Shown here: in pieces, positions 1 through 8,271 of the stretch | How the letters are laid out: each line of letters starts with the position of its first letter | Numbering within the stretch: position 1 is the first letter of the stretch | NCBI GenBank assembly: GCA_030642205.1 | Contig: DAOWOF010000015.1 | Span: forward strand, 1 to 18,999 | Direction: 5' to 3' | Source of the DNA: Desulfobacteraceae bacterium | Lineage (GTDB): Bacteria > Desulfobacterota > DSM-4660 > Desulfatiglandales > Desulfatiglandaceae | Length of the DNA stretch: 18,999 nt | Notes under the pieces: model-generated | What the model was told of the DNA's origin: nothing | Seen by the model: the letters and a program-made list of their open reading frames with translations, nothing else | Database searches by the model: none | Program-made: the position numbers and the translations under genes

Positions 1-30
1 ATCCTGTTTCCCCATATGAGGCCGCAATAG
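1..30 (+). CDS. lysS: C-terminal end of lysyl-tRNA synthetase (partial)
   Basis: Frame 1 reads ILFPHMRPQ and then TAG. Class II lysyl-tRNA synthetases typically end in a peptide of the form DVILFPxLRPE, so these nine residues look like the extreme C-terminus of LysS. The gene would end 13 bases before lolC. Only nine codons are visible, so the call rests on this short motif and could be wrong. Confidence 0.55.
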   Translation: MLFPHMRPQ

Positions 31-43
31 GGCCGGAGTTTCT

Positions 44-1267
44 ATGTTTGAGCTATTTATGGGCATGAGATATCTCATGGCTAAACGTCAACAAACATTT
101 ATATCCATAATTTCGGTAATTTCAGTTTTGGGTGTGATGACAGGTGTAATGGCTCTTATTGTTGTCCTTTCTGTCATGAATGGTTTCAGAGCGGATTTAA
201 TGTCAAAGATCCTGGGAGTTAATTCTCATATTCTGGTTTTTAATTATGGGGGATGGCTTGAAGATTATAAACTGGCAGAAAAAAAAATTAAAAAGGTAGA
301 GGGTGTCCTTGCCACAACACCTTTTATCCATAGTCAGGTTATGCTTAATAATTCAGGTCATATATCAGGCGCGGTTTTAAGAGGGATTGATCCTGAAAGA
401 GCCAGTGATGTTATCGGTCTGAACACTATGGTCAAACAAGGCTCTTTGGCATCACTCAACCAGGACATTGACGGAAGTCCAGGGATTATTATTGGGAAGG
501 AATTGTCAAAACAGATTGGTGCCTATCCCGGAGATAGCGTGGCCCTTATTTCGCCTCAAGGTACATTAACTCCCATGGGAAGAAAGCCAAATACCAGAAA
601 ATTTATTGTATGTGGAATCTTTGAGTCAGGGATGTATGAATATGATGCTTCAATGGTTTACATCTCCTTGAATGAGGCCCAGAATTTTATGGGTATGGGA
701 AATCGCATAACCGGCCTTGGGGTGAAGGTCAAAGACCCCTATTTATCAGACAAAATCGCTATACAGATTAAAGAAGAGTTAGGATCTCCTTACTGGACAA
801 AAGATTGGAAAATAATGAATAAAAGCCTGTTTTCCGCCTTGAAACTGGAAAAATATACCATGTTTATAATCCTTGCTATGATTGTAATCGTAGGCGCGCT
901 CAATATTATCAGTACCTTAGTTATGGTTGTCATGGAGAAGACCAGGGATATTGCGATCCTGCGAGCCATGGGCGCTTCTGCCAAAAGTATTATGTCAATT
1001 TTTATGCTTCAAGGGGTAGTGATCGGACTTGTTGGTACTATAACTGGTTTGATCTCGGGATTAGGAATTTGTCATTTTTTAAAGAAGTATAAATTTATAG
1101 ATCTGCCTTCAGATGTTTATTATATTTCAACCTTACCTGTAAAAGTTGATTTTTGGGATGTCTGTATTGTTGCATTGGTAACTCTACTCATATCTTTTTT
1201 TGCTACCATATATCCTTCTTGGTATGCTACGAAATTAAATCCAATTGAAGCAATCAGGTATGAATAA
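44..1267 (+). CDS. lolC: Lipoprotein-releasing ABC transporter permease LolC/LolE family
   Basis: Inner-membrane permease that, with the ATPase LolD, extracts mature lipoproteins from the inner membrane and passes them to LolA. The 407-residue length fits the family. The N-terminus has the family pattern ending in LSVMNGF (about residues 42-48) within the first membrane segment (about 20-45). A large periplasmic MacB-like domain follows (about 50-265). Three C-terminal membrane segments of the FtsX type lie near 268-295, 315-345 and 372-396. The protein ends in PIEAIRYE, typical of LolC/E. The ATG at 44 has GGAG at 35-38. Only one permease gene precedes lolD here, so the transporter may be a homodimer (LolF-type) instead of a LolC/LolE pair; a second permease elsewhere cannot be excluded. 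Confidence 0.92.
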   Translation: MFELFMGMRYLMAKRQQTFISIISVISVLGVMTGVMALIVVLSVMNGFRADLMSKILGVNSHILVFNYGGWLEDYKLAEKKIKKVEGVLATTPFIHSQVMLNNSGHISGAVLRGIDPERASDVIGLNTMVKQGSLASLNQDIDGSPGIIIGKELSKQIGAYPGDSVALISPQGTLTPMGRKPNTRKFIVCGIFESGMYEYDASMVYISLNEAQNFMGMGNRITGLGVKVKDPYLSDKIAIQIKEELGSPYWTKDWKIMNKSLFSALKLEKYTMFIILAMIVIVGALNIISTLVMVVMEKTRDIAILRAMGASAKSIMSIFMLQGVVIGLVGTITGLISGLGICHFLKKYKFIDLPSDVYYISTLPVKVDFWDVCIVALVTLLISFFATIYPSWYATKLNPIEAIRYE

Positions 1268-1286
1268 AAACTGATATGGGTTCCCA

Positions 1287-1949
1287 GTGTTGCGCCTTGA
1301 AAATATAAGTAAAACTTTTAATCATCATGGGACATTAATTAATGTCCTGGAGGGGATTGACCTGGATCTTGATCCAGGTGACAGTCTCGCCATAATGGGT
1401 TCCTCAGGAACAGGTAAATCCACCTTATTAAACATCATGGGCAGCTTGGAGCCTCCTACAAAAGGGACGGTTCACTTTGAAGGCGCTAACATTTATGAAA
1501 TGAATGGAAAAAGTCTTTTACGCCTAAGGAATCAAGAAATTGGCTTTATATTTCAGTTCCATCATCTCTTACCGGAACTAAATACCTTGGAAAATATAAT
1601 AATGCCTGCGTTGATTGCGAGGATTCCTAAAAAAAAGGCGATTATAAATGCTAAAAAAATTCTGGAAAGAATTGGTCTTAAAGATCGCTTTTATCATCGT
1701 CCTGGAGAGCTGTCAGGAGGAGAGCAGCAAAGAGTTGCAATTGCCAGGGCCCTTATGATGAGGCCAAAATTGATCCTGGCTGATGAACCTACTGGCAATC
1801 TCGATTGGCGTACAGGTAAAACTGTGATCGATCTTTTGCTTCAATTTATCCTGGAGGATAGCATTTCCATGGTTATTGTTACTCATAATCAAAAACTGGC
1901 TGCCGTGACATCAAGGCAGATGGAGCTGGTAAGTGGCCATATTAAATAA
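1287..1949 (+). CDS. lolD: Lipoprotein-releasing ABC transporter ATPase LolD
   Basis: Cytoplasmic ATPase that powers lipoprotein release through the LolC-type permease just upstream. All ABC motifs are present: Walker A GSSGTGKST at residues 38-46, Q-loop Gln90, signature LSGGEQQR at 142-149, Walker B LILADEP at 162-168 and H-loop His200. The 220-residue length is typical of LolD. Start choice: an in-frame TGA lies at 1272-1274, so GTG at 1287 (giving MLRLENIS) is the first usable start. No clear Shine-Dalgarno sequence precedes it; translation may be coupled to lolC, whose stop is 19 bases upstream. An out-of-frame ATG at 1276 is not the start. Confidence 0.93.
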   Translation: MLRLENISKTFNHHGTLINVLEGIDLDLDPGDSLAIMGSSGTGKSTLLNIMGSLEPPTKGTVHFEGANIYEMNGKSLLRLRNQEIGFIFQFHHLLPELNTLENIIMPALIARIPKKKAIINAKKILERIGLKDRFYHRPGELSGGEQQRVAIARALMMRPKLILADEPTGNLDWRTGKTVIDLLLQFILEDSISMVIVTHNQKLAAVTSRQMELVSGHIK

Positions 1950-1971
1950 CAATAATAAAAGAGGGGGGATA

Positions 1972-4290
1972 TTGATATATCATCTCAGGGAAAGGCTTAT
2001 AATCACTAATTTACTGATATCCTTTGTCATGTTATTTGTTCTGATGAGGCCAGATTATTCCAGGGCACAAGAACCGGGTAATACGGAACAAACAGTTTCT
2101 AAAATTGATGAAGTGCGAATTAAAGGAAATCAGCGTATTGAAACTGATGCCATTTTGGCTGTGATAGGTGTCGAGAAGGGCTCTGTCCTGGATTATAAAC
2201 TTCTGGATAATGACCTCCATGATATCTATCGTATGGGCTATTTTAAAGATGTCAAAATAGAGACTGAAGATGGGCCTCATGGTAATATTATTACTTTTCA
2301 TGTTGAAGAAAAACCCTTTATTACAAAAATTATCTTTGAAGGCAATGATAGTGCTGAAAGCCTTGACCTGGAAAAGGAGATAGGGATCAGAATTTATTCG
2401 ATCCTGGACCATAATGAAGTAAGACAAAGCATCAACCGTTTAAAGGAATATTATCAGCAAAAAAAATACTATGATGTGGAAATCGAGAATAAAATTGTCT
2501 ACTTGCCAAATAATGAAGTATCGTTAAAATATATTATCACGGAGCATGACAGAGTCTATATTTCAAAGATTGAAATTTTGGGGAATAAAGAATTTGATGA
2601 TAAAAAGATCAAATCCTTTATGGAGACTAAAGAAAGAGGTTTCTTTTCGTGGCTTACTGATGCCGGTTGTCTGGATAAAAAAAAGCTGGAGCTTGATGTT
2701 TATAAAATAACAGCTTTTTACAGCAATAATGGCTTTATTAAGGCCAAAATAGGGGATCCAAAGATTGTCTATAATAATGACGACACTCTTTCTGTCGTCA
2801 TTGAAATATCTGAAGGTCACCAATATAAAATCAACAAGGTCTCTGTGGAAGGCGATTTTATTATAACAGAGGCCGAACTCCTGAAATTTTTGCAGATTAG
2901 TAAAGAAGAAGTTTTTAATCGGGAAATACTTCGGCAGGATATCTTGCTTTTAAACAATCTCTATTCAAGTAAAGGGTATGCCTATGTTGATATCACCCCT
3001 TTAATAAAAGAAGATGAGACGAATTTTCTGGTAGATATCTCCTATCGGATCGCCAAAAGAAAAAAAGTCAGGTTTGAGCGTATTAATATTTCCGGAAATA
3101 CTATGACAAGGGATAAGGTTATCCGGCGTGAGCTTCTGGTAGTTGAAGGGGATATCTTTAACGGGATGGCTTTAAAACGCAGCGAAGAGAATCTGAATCG
3201 GCTCGGTTTTTTTGAAAATGTGCGTATTCAAGTCAGAGATGGCAGAAAAGATGATTTGATGGTTTTGAATGTTGACGTCAAAGAAAGGCCCACTGGCAGC
3301 TTTAGCTTTGGAGCCGGATATAGCTCTGTTGACGATCTGATCGGAATGTTTCAGATTTCAAAAAACAATTTTCTTGGCAGAGGTCAACAACTATCGTCAT
3401 CTATTCAAATAGGTGGAAATCATAATCAGTTTGATATTCGTTTTTCCGAGCCATGGCTTTTTGATAAACCAATTTTTGCTGATATGCGAATATTTAAATG
3501 GAATAGGGAGTATGACGATTACACAAAGGATGCATCCGGCGCCGAATTTACCATTGGAACACCTTTAAAATGGGTGGATTACTATGTAAAAGGCTGGATT
3601 AAATATTCCTACGAAGATGCCGAAATATCGGATATTTATTATTATGCCTCAAACATTATTAAAGAGATGTACGGTCAGAGTAAAACCAGTAGTATAACTC
3701 TTGGTATTAACCGCAATTCTACTAATCATCATTGGAATCCCACTAAGGGTTCTCATAATAGTCTTTCCTTTAAATATGCCGGCGGCATATTTGGAGGAAC
3801 CAACTATTATAATAAATACACTATCCGTTCTACCTGGTATTTTCCACTACCATGGTGGGACCATGTTTTTATGGTACAGGGAAGGGCAGGTTATCTGGAA
3901 AAAAGGTCTGGCGGCAAGCTGCCTGTTTATGAGAAATTTTTCATTGGCGGCATAAACTCGGTTCGGGGCTTTGATGATGATGATATATCTCCTATTGATC
4001 CGGACACGGGAGACAAGATTGGTGGTGAAAAAATGATAATATCCAACCTGGAGTATCGTTTTCACCTGATTAAAGATGAAGGCATTATGGGCCTATTTTT
4101 CTTTGATGCTGGTGATGTCCTGGAATCCGGAGATGGATTTGAGTTTAAATCCATTCGAATGAGCGTGGGAGCAGGAATCCGGTGGTATTCTCCCATGGGG
4201 CCTCTCAGGCTGGAATGGGGGTATAATCTTGACCCGGTAGAGGGTGAACCATCCAGTAATATGGAGTTTAGCATTGGCACTATCTTTTGA
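1972..4290 (+). CDS. bamA: Outer membrane protein assembly factor BamA (Omp85)
   Basis: Central subunit of the BAM complex, which folds beta-barrel proteins into the outer membrane. Five POTRA repeats span about residues 38-435, followed by an Omp85 barrel. The barrel carries the loop-6 VRGF motif (Val codon at 3961, residue 664) and ends in Phe (SIGTIF), the usual barrel-terminal residue. The TTG at 1972 is preferred: it follows GAGGGGGG at 1961-1968 and gives 772 residues beginning with a positively charged end, a hydrophobic core and SRAQ, a convincing signal peptide. A GTG at 1933 in the same frame would overlap lolD and add 13 hydrophilic residues before the signal. skp follows directly, the usual pairing of barrel assembly factor and chaperone. 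Confidence 0.94.
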   Translation: MIYHLRERLIITNLLISFVMLFVLMRPDYSRAQEPGNTEQTVSKIDEVRIKGNQRIETDAILAVIGVEKGSVLDYKLLDNDLHDIYRMGYFKDVKIETEDGPHGNIITFHVEEKPFITKIIFEGNDSAESLDLEKEIGIRIYSILDHNEVRQSINRLKEYYQQKKYYDVEIENKIVYLPNNEVSLKYIITEHDRVYISKIEILGNKEFDDKKIKSFMETKERGFFSWLTDAGCLDKKKLELDVYKITAFYSNNGFIKAKIGDPKIVYNNDDTLSVVIEISEGHQYKINKVSVEGDFIITEAELLKFLQISKEEVFNREILRQDILLLNNLYSSKGYAYVDITPLIKEDETNFLVDISYRIAKRKKVRFERINISGNTMTRDKVIRRELLVVEGDIFNGMALKRSEENLNRLGFFENVRIQVRDGRKDDLMVLNVDVKERPTGSFSFGAGYSSVDDLIGMFQISKNNFLGRGQQLSSSIQIGGNHNQFDIRFSEPWLFDKPIFADMRIFKWNREYDDYTKDASGAEFTIGTPLKWVDYYVKGWIKYSYEDAEISDIYYYASNIIKEMYGQSKTSSITLGINRNSTNHHWNPTKGSHNSLSFKYAGGIFGGTNYYNKYTIRSTWYFPLPWWDHVFMVQGRAGYLEKRSGGKLPVYEKFFIGGINSVRGFDDDDISPIDPDTGDKIGGEKMIISNLEYRFHLIKDEGIMGLFFFDAGDVLESGDGFEFKSIRMSVGAGIRWYSPMGPLRLEWGYNLDPVEGEPSSNMEFSIGTIF

Positions 4291-4306
4291 TGATACAGGA
4301 GGGAAA

Positions 4307-4831
4307 ATGAGGATATCTATTTGTTCTTTTTGCGTGTTAATATGGTTATGTGTTTTTTCTTTTTCAGCTTATGGGTCTAATACAAATAAAATCGTTGTGG
4401 TAGACCTGCAAAGAGTTATCGCTCAGTCAATTGAAGGGAAAAAAGCGATGCAAAAATTAAAGCAAAAAGAAGGAGAGATCCAAAAAAAGGTAAATAAAAA
4501 ACAGGAAACATTACTTAAACTCAAAGATGAACTGGAAAAGAAAAGTTTAATGCTCAGCATGGATGCCAAGGAAGATAAAAACAAAAATTTTGAACGGCAA
4601 ACAAGGGAATATAAATATTTTATTGATGATCTCACCCAGGAAATGCGGAAATATAAACTTGAATCCCAGAAAAAGATACTGGAAGAACTGTCAGTAATTA
4701 TACAAGATGTTGGCAAGAAAAATAGCTACAAATTAATAGTAGGCAAAAGAGCCGGTGCAATATACTATAATGATCCGGGAATAGATATAACAGATGATAT
4801 TATCAAGGCCTATGATATTAGCAGGCAATAG
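4307..4831 (+). CDS. skp: Periplasmic chaperone Skp/OmpH
   Basis: Periplasmic holdase that carries unfolded outer-membrane proteins to BamA. The ATG at 4307 is preceded by AGGAGGG (4297-4303) and starts a clear signal peptide (MRISICSF..., hydrophobic to about residue 18, likely cleavage after AYG). The mature part begins with the family pattern IVVVDLQRV, then runs through a long Lys/Glu/Gln-rich coiled coil (about residues 45-135). It ends with the OmpH-type tail containing GAIYYNDPGIDITDDIIKAY. The 174-residue length is normal. An upstream in-frame ATG at 4244 lies inside bamA and would put 21 residues before the signal peptide, so it is rejected. Confidence 0.9.
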   Translation: MRISICSFCVLIWLCVFSFSAYGSNTNKIVVVDLQRVIAQSIEGKKAMQKLKQKEGEIQKKVNKKQETLLKLKDELEKKSLMLSMDAKEDKNKNFERQTREYKYFIDDLTQEMRKYKLESQKKILEELSVIIQDVGKKNSYKLIVGKRAGAIYYNDPGIDITDDIIKAYDISRQ

Positions 4832-4846
4832 GGTTGTTTGATCAAA

Positions 4847-5875
4847 ATGAAAATAGGATTAGCTAAAATAGCGCAGCTGGTGGGTGGAAAAATTGAGGGA
4901 GATGATCGGATTATTATCAATGGAATTAATTCCCTGGATTGTGCTATCCCGGGAGAAATATCGTTTTTAATTGCTCCGCGCTACAAAAAAAAACTGGCAA
5001 CGACCCTGGCCTCAGCTATAATAATTGCTGAACCTGCTGAAAATTATAAAGGAAGTCAGATTATTGCTGCGAATCCGGAACTGGCTTATGCCAAAACAGC
5101 TCAAATTTTTGCCATGCCATTAACCAGGTTTAATGGCATTAGTCCTCAGTTAATTATTGATGAAGGCTGTTTTATCGGAAAAGAGGTCTCTATTTTTCCC
5201 AATGTATACCTGGGAAAGGATGTCTCTATTGGTGATGGAACCATCTTATTTCCAGGTGTTTACATTGGTGACAGGGTGAAAATTGGCGAGAAATCCGTGA
5301 TTCATGCCAATGTGAGTATTCTTGAAGACTGTATCGTTGGCAATAATGTTATTATTTGTCCTGGATCTGTTATTGGCAGTGATGGATTCGGCTTTGTAAA
5401 AGATGGACATAAATCTGTCAGAATCCCTCAGATTGGCACAGTGCAAATAGATGATGACGTGGAAATAGGCGCTAATAATTGTGTTGACAGGGCAGCCCTT
5501 GGCAAGACCTGGATCAAAAGAGGCGTAAAGACTGATAATCTTGTCCATATTGCGCATAATGTTGTTGTAGGCGAGGATTCTATTCTGGTTGCCCAGGTTG
5601 GAGTATCCGGCAGCGTGAGGATTGGAAACCAGGTAATCCTTGGCGGCCAGGCCGGGATCTCTGATCATATTGATATTGGGGACAAAGCCATGATAGGCTC
5701 CCAATCAGGAATAGCAAAATCAGTTCTTCCGGGAAATATTGTTTCAGGCACACCTGGAATGCCCCATCGATTATATCTAAAAACTTCAAGTTTGATTGCG
5801 CGTTTGCCTCAGTTCTTTGAAAGACTAAGGACAGTCGAAAAAAAAATAGCCAAACTTGGTCAAACTGATCATTAA
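4847..5875 (+). CDS. lpxD: UDP-3-O-(3-hydroxyacyl)glucosamine N-acyltransferase LpxD
   Basis: Third step of lipid A synthesis: N-acylation of UDP-3-O-acyl-glucosamine with hydroxyacyl-ACP in the cytoplasm. The N-terminal uridine-binding region (about residues 1-100) is followed by left-handed beta-helix hexapeptide repeats (about 105-300) and a C-terminal helix. The motif VHIAHNVVVG contains the expected catalytic His (His237 counted from the ATG). The start is uncertain: a TTG at 4838 in the same frame lies 4 bases after GGG and would add MIK, while ATG at 4847 gives MKIGLAKIAQL. Both leave the domain intact. The gene follows skp and precedes fabZ and lpxA, the classic lipid A order. Confidence 0.94.
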   Translation: MKIGLAKIAQLVGGKIEGDDRIIINGINSLDCAIPGEISFLIAPRYKKKLATTLASAIIIAEPAENYKGSQIIAANPELAYAKTAQIFAMPLTRFNGISPQLIIDEGCFIGKEVSIFPNVYLGKDVSIGDGTILFPGVYIGDRVKIGEKSVIHANVSILEDCIVGNNVIICPGSVIGSDGFGFVKDGHKSVRIPQIGTVQIDDDVEIGANNCVDRAALGKTWIKRGVKTDNLVHIAHNVVVGEDSILVAQVGVSGSVRIGNQVILGGQAGISDHIDIGDKAMIGSQSGIAKSVLPGNIVSGTPGMPHRLYLKTSSLIARLPQFFERLRTVEKKIAKLGQTDH

Positions 5876-5902
5876 AATCCGGAATAAATTTGAGGCCTTG
5901 AA

Positions 5903-6355
5903 ATGCAGATAGAATTACCTCTTAATTTTAAAGATATAATAAAACTTCTACCTCATCGTTACCCATTCTTGCTGGTGGATCGCATAATAGAAATAGAACT
6001 TTATAAAACTATAGTAGGGATAAAAAATGTAACCATAAATGAACCATTCTTTATGGGACATTTTCCTGATAATCCGATTATGCCTGGGGTATTAATTGTA
6101 GAGGGAATGGCCCAGACAGGAGGAGTTCTGGCTCGTCTTTCCTTGCATAAATCCATGGAAAAGGAAGGCCCCGACCAGATCTTCTTTATGTCTATAGACA
6201 AGGTGAAATTTCGTAAACCGGTTTTACCGGGAGATCAGATCAGATTTGAGGTTGAAGCCATAAGGACAGGAACCAAGGTCTGGAAAATGTCTGGCAAGGC
6301 TCTGGTTGAAGGCAAGCTGGTAACCGAAGCGATTCTGGTAGCCTCAATTGGGTAG
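5903..6355 (+). CDS. fabZ: 3-hydroxyacyl-[ACP] dehydratase FabZ
   Basis: Dehydrates 3-hydroxyacyl-ACP in fatty acid elongation and so competes with LpxA/LpxD for the same hydroxyacyl-ACP. The N-terminal LPHRYPFLLVDR motif is present (residues 16-27). The hot-dog active site GHFPDNPIMPGVLIVEGMAQ contains His53 and Glu67. The 150-residue length is normal. The ATG at 5903 has GAGG at 5892-5895. Placement between lpxD and lpxA is the conserved arrangement that couples fatty acid and lipid A synthesis. Confidence 0.95.
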   Translation: MQIELPLNFKDIIKLLPHRYPFLLVDRIIEIELYKTIVGIKNVTINEPFFMGHFPDNPIMPGVLIVEGMAQTGGVLARLSLHKSMEKEGPDQIFFMSIDKVKFRKPVLPGDQIRFEVEAIRTGTKVWKMSGKALVEGKLVTEAILVASIG

Positions 6356-6401
6356 ACTCAAACCAAATAATAAAGAGCCGGTTTCAAAATATTCAAATGG
6401 C

Positions 6402-6418
6402 AGGCAGTTGCCTTTTTT
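6402..6418 (+). terminator. Possible weak intrinsic terminator or attenuator before lpxA
   Basis: In the 110-base gap between fabZ and lpxA, AGGC (6402-6405), loop AGTT and GCCT (6410-6413) form a 4-bp hairpin followed by T6. The stem is short. GGCAGTT (6403-6409) can instead pair with AACTGCC (6442-6448), just before the lpxA Shine-Dalgarno AAGGAGAT, so two alternative folds exist. This is a visual prediction only. Confidence 0.3.
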
Positions 6419-6465
6419 CAAAACATTTATGATGAATCCATAACTGCCAAGGAGATAAGAAACAT

Positions 6466-7239
6466 ATGGATATTCATTCTTCCGCCATAATAAGTCCAGA
6501 TGCAAATATCGCTTCCGGAGTCAAGATAGGACCATTCAGCCATATAGGCACCCATGTTTCTATTGGCAGAGACACTGAAATTGCCGCTCATGTGGTTATA
6601 GAGGGAAATACCACTATTGGAGAAAGGAATAAGATATCCTCCTTTACAACTCTGGGGGGGCCCCCGCAGGATCTTTCCTATAACGGTGAAGCAACTCAAC
6701 TGATAATCGGAAATGATAATGTCCTTCGAGAATATGTTACTATAAATTGTGCCTCTACAAAAGAAGAATGGAAAACAGAAATCGGAAATAAATGTTATCT
6801 TATGGCCTATTCTCATGTTGCCCATGATTGCAGGCTGGGTGATGAAATTGTTATGGCCAATGTAGCCACATTAGGAGGCCATGTATCTATAGGAGATCAT
6901 GCGACCATATCCGGTCTGGTGGCGGTTCATCAATTTGTGCGCATAGGCGAGCACGCTTTTTTAGGAGGAGTTTCAGCTATAACCAGAGATATTCCACCCT
7001 ATATGAAAGCCGCTAACGCAAAGTCGAAACTCTATGGCGTTAACATAAATGGGCTAAGGAGAAAAGGTTTTTCTCAGGAGAAAATTGATGGATTGAAGAA
7101 GGCCTATCAGATTATATGGCGAAAAAACGTTAACATGGGAAAAGGAATTAAGCAAGCTAGAGAAGAATTGTCTTTATTTCCCGAACTTGAAATTCTTTTA
7201 AATTTTATTGCCGCATCAAAACGAGGAGTAACGAGGTAG
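6466..7239 (+). CDS. lpxA: UDP-N-acetylglucosamine acyltransferase LpxA
   Basis: First step of lipid A synthesis: transfer of a hydroxyacyl chain from ACP to the 3-position of UDP-GlcNAc (or to the 3-amino analogue in some species). The N-terminal two-thirds is a hexapeptide-repeat beta-helix. The motif SHVAHDC at 116-122 contains His120, matching E. coli His125, and His117, matching His122. A C-terminal helical region follows (about 190-257). The 257-residue length is normal. The ATG at 6466 has a strong AAGGAGAT (6449-6456). The codons for GGPP around residue 65 form a G7C5 tract (6654-6665), odd for an AT-rich gene. The Gfo/Idh gene between lpxI and lpxB makes an amide-linked substrate possible but unproven. 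Confidence 0.94.
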   Translation: MDIHSSAIISPDANIASGVKIGPFSHIGTHVSIGRDTEIAAHVVIEGNTTIGERNKISSFTTLGGPPQDLSYNGEATQLIIGNDNVLREYVTINCASTKEEWKTEIGNKCYLMAYSHVAHDCRLGDEIVMANVATLGGHVSIGDHATISGLVAVHQFVRIGEHAFLGGVSAITRDIPPYMKAANAKSKLYGVNINGLRRKGFSQEKIDGLKKAYQIIWRKNVNMGKGIKQAREELSLFPELEILLNFIAASKRGVTR

Positions 7240-7263
7240 TTAAAGACGAACAGAACCTAAGAT

Positions 7264-8076
7264 ATGCCTTCTAATAATGATATTATCGGCCTGATTGCGG
7301 GCGGGGGTAAATTCCCCATTATGGTAGCGGATGCTGCCAGGAAACAAGGGCTTAAAGTCATAGCCGTGGCCCATAAAGATGAAACAGACCCTCTGCTTTC
7401 GGAAAAAGCAGATAAGATTATATGGGTAAATCTGGGTCAGCTGGGCCATATTATCAAGGCCTTAAAAAAAGGCGGTGTAAATAAGGCCTTGATGGCTGGG
7501 ACTATAACCAAGACGCGTATGTTTGGAAATATCAGGCCTGACCTGAAAGGCCTAAGTCTTATGGCAAAATTGGCAATTTTCCATGATGATGATATATTAA
7601 AAGCGGTTTCCCGTGAACTGCTTAAAGCAGGAATAGAGATTATAAGCCCTGTTAGTTTTCTTCCTGAGTTATTACCTCCTAAGGGTTGTCTAACCAAAAG
7701 AAAACCTTCCGCCTCAGAAAAAACAGATATTAATTTTGGCTGGGATATGGCCAAGGAGCTTGGCCGGCTTGATATAGGGCAATGCGTTGTTGTAAGGGAT
7801 AAAACAGTATTAGCCCTGGAGGCAATCGAAGGAACAAATGAAACCATTCTTAGAGGAGGCAAGCTGGCCCGGGAAAAGGCCGTTGTGGTTAAAGTGAGCA
7901 AACCAACCCAGGATCTTCGCTTTGATATGCCAACAGTGGGATTAGAAACAATAAAGATAATGGATCAGGTAAAGGCCTCCGTACTTGCTATAGAAGCTGG
8001 CAAGACCCTGCTGTTTGACAGATCTGAAATGGTGGCCTATGCAAACAATGCAGGTATTATTATTATTGCTCAATAA
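7264..8076 (+). CDS. lpxI: UDP-2,3-diacylglucosamine pyrophosphatase LpxI (DUF1009)
   Basis: Hydrolyses UDP-2,3-diacylglucosamine to lipid X in lipid A synthesis; LpxI replaces the unrelated LpxH in many Desulfobacterota and alphaproteobacteria. The N-terminal domain has the family motif GLIAGGGKFP (residues 9-18). The C-terminal catalytic domain contains FGWDMAKELGRLDIG and RFDMPTVG. Asp221 in the latter probably corresponds to the Asp225 studied in the Caulobacter enzyme (from memory, not aligned). The 270-residue length is normal. ATG at 7264 is the start, with no strong Shine-Dalgarno and only 24 bases after lpxA. Placement between lpxA and lpxB agrees with the assignment. Confidence 0.92.
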   Translation: MPSNNDIIGLIAGGGKFPIMVADAARKQGLKVIAVAHKDETDPLLSEKADKIIWVNLGQLGHIIKALKKGGVNKALMAGTITKTRMFGNIRPDLKGLSLMAKLAIFHDDDILKAVSRELLKAGIEIISPVSFLPELLPPKGCLTKRKPSASEKTDINFGWDMAKELGRLDIGQCVVVRDKTVLALEAIEGTNETILRGGKLAREKAVVVKVSKPTQDLRFDMPTVGLETIKIMDQVKASVLAIEAGKTLLFDRSEMVAYANNAGIIIIAQ

Positions 8077-8271
8077 CTTTTTTCATTTATTAAGCTTATC
8101 TAACGCTCGAATGAAAACCGGAAAATTTTAACCGCAGGAATACATTGACTATTTTGAGAACTAAAATTTGAGACTGACGCATAAATTATGGGAATTAGCG
8201 GTTTTTGTTCAGGCGCTATCCAGCCAGACTATAAGAGACATTGCATTTGACAGAATGGAGTTAATCAAGAA
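8077..8271 (+). other. 195-base intergenic region, no clear gene
   Basis: No reading frame with coding character is visible between lpxI and the Gfo/Idh gene. TTGACT at 8144 and TTGACA near 8247 resemble -35 boxes, but neither has a well-spaced -10 box. A 6-bp inverted match AACCGC (8130-8135) / GCGGTT (8198-8203) is too weak to call. GGAG at 8257-8260 serves the GTG start at 8272. A promoter here is possible because the gap is the longest in the lpx block. Confidence 0.4.

Noticed and set aside
1933..1974. GTG at 1933 as bamA start
   Set aside because: It overlaps lolD and places 13 hydrophilic residues before the signal peptide; TTG at 1972 has a strong ribosome-binding site.
5246..5704. 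Long open frame on the minus strand (152 codons) inside lpxD
   Set aside because: It lies wholly within a well-supported lpxD, has no recognisable motifs and mirrors the hexapeptide codon pattern.
7437..7901. Minus-strand open frame of 154 codons inside lpxI
   Set aside because: Antisense to a confident gene, Ser/Pro-rich shadow composition and no family resemblance.
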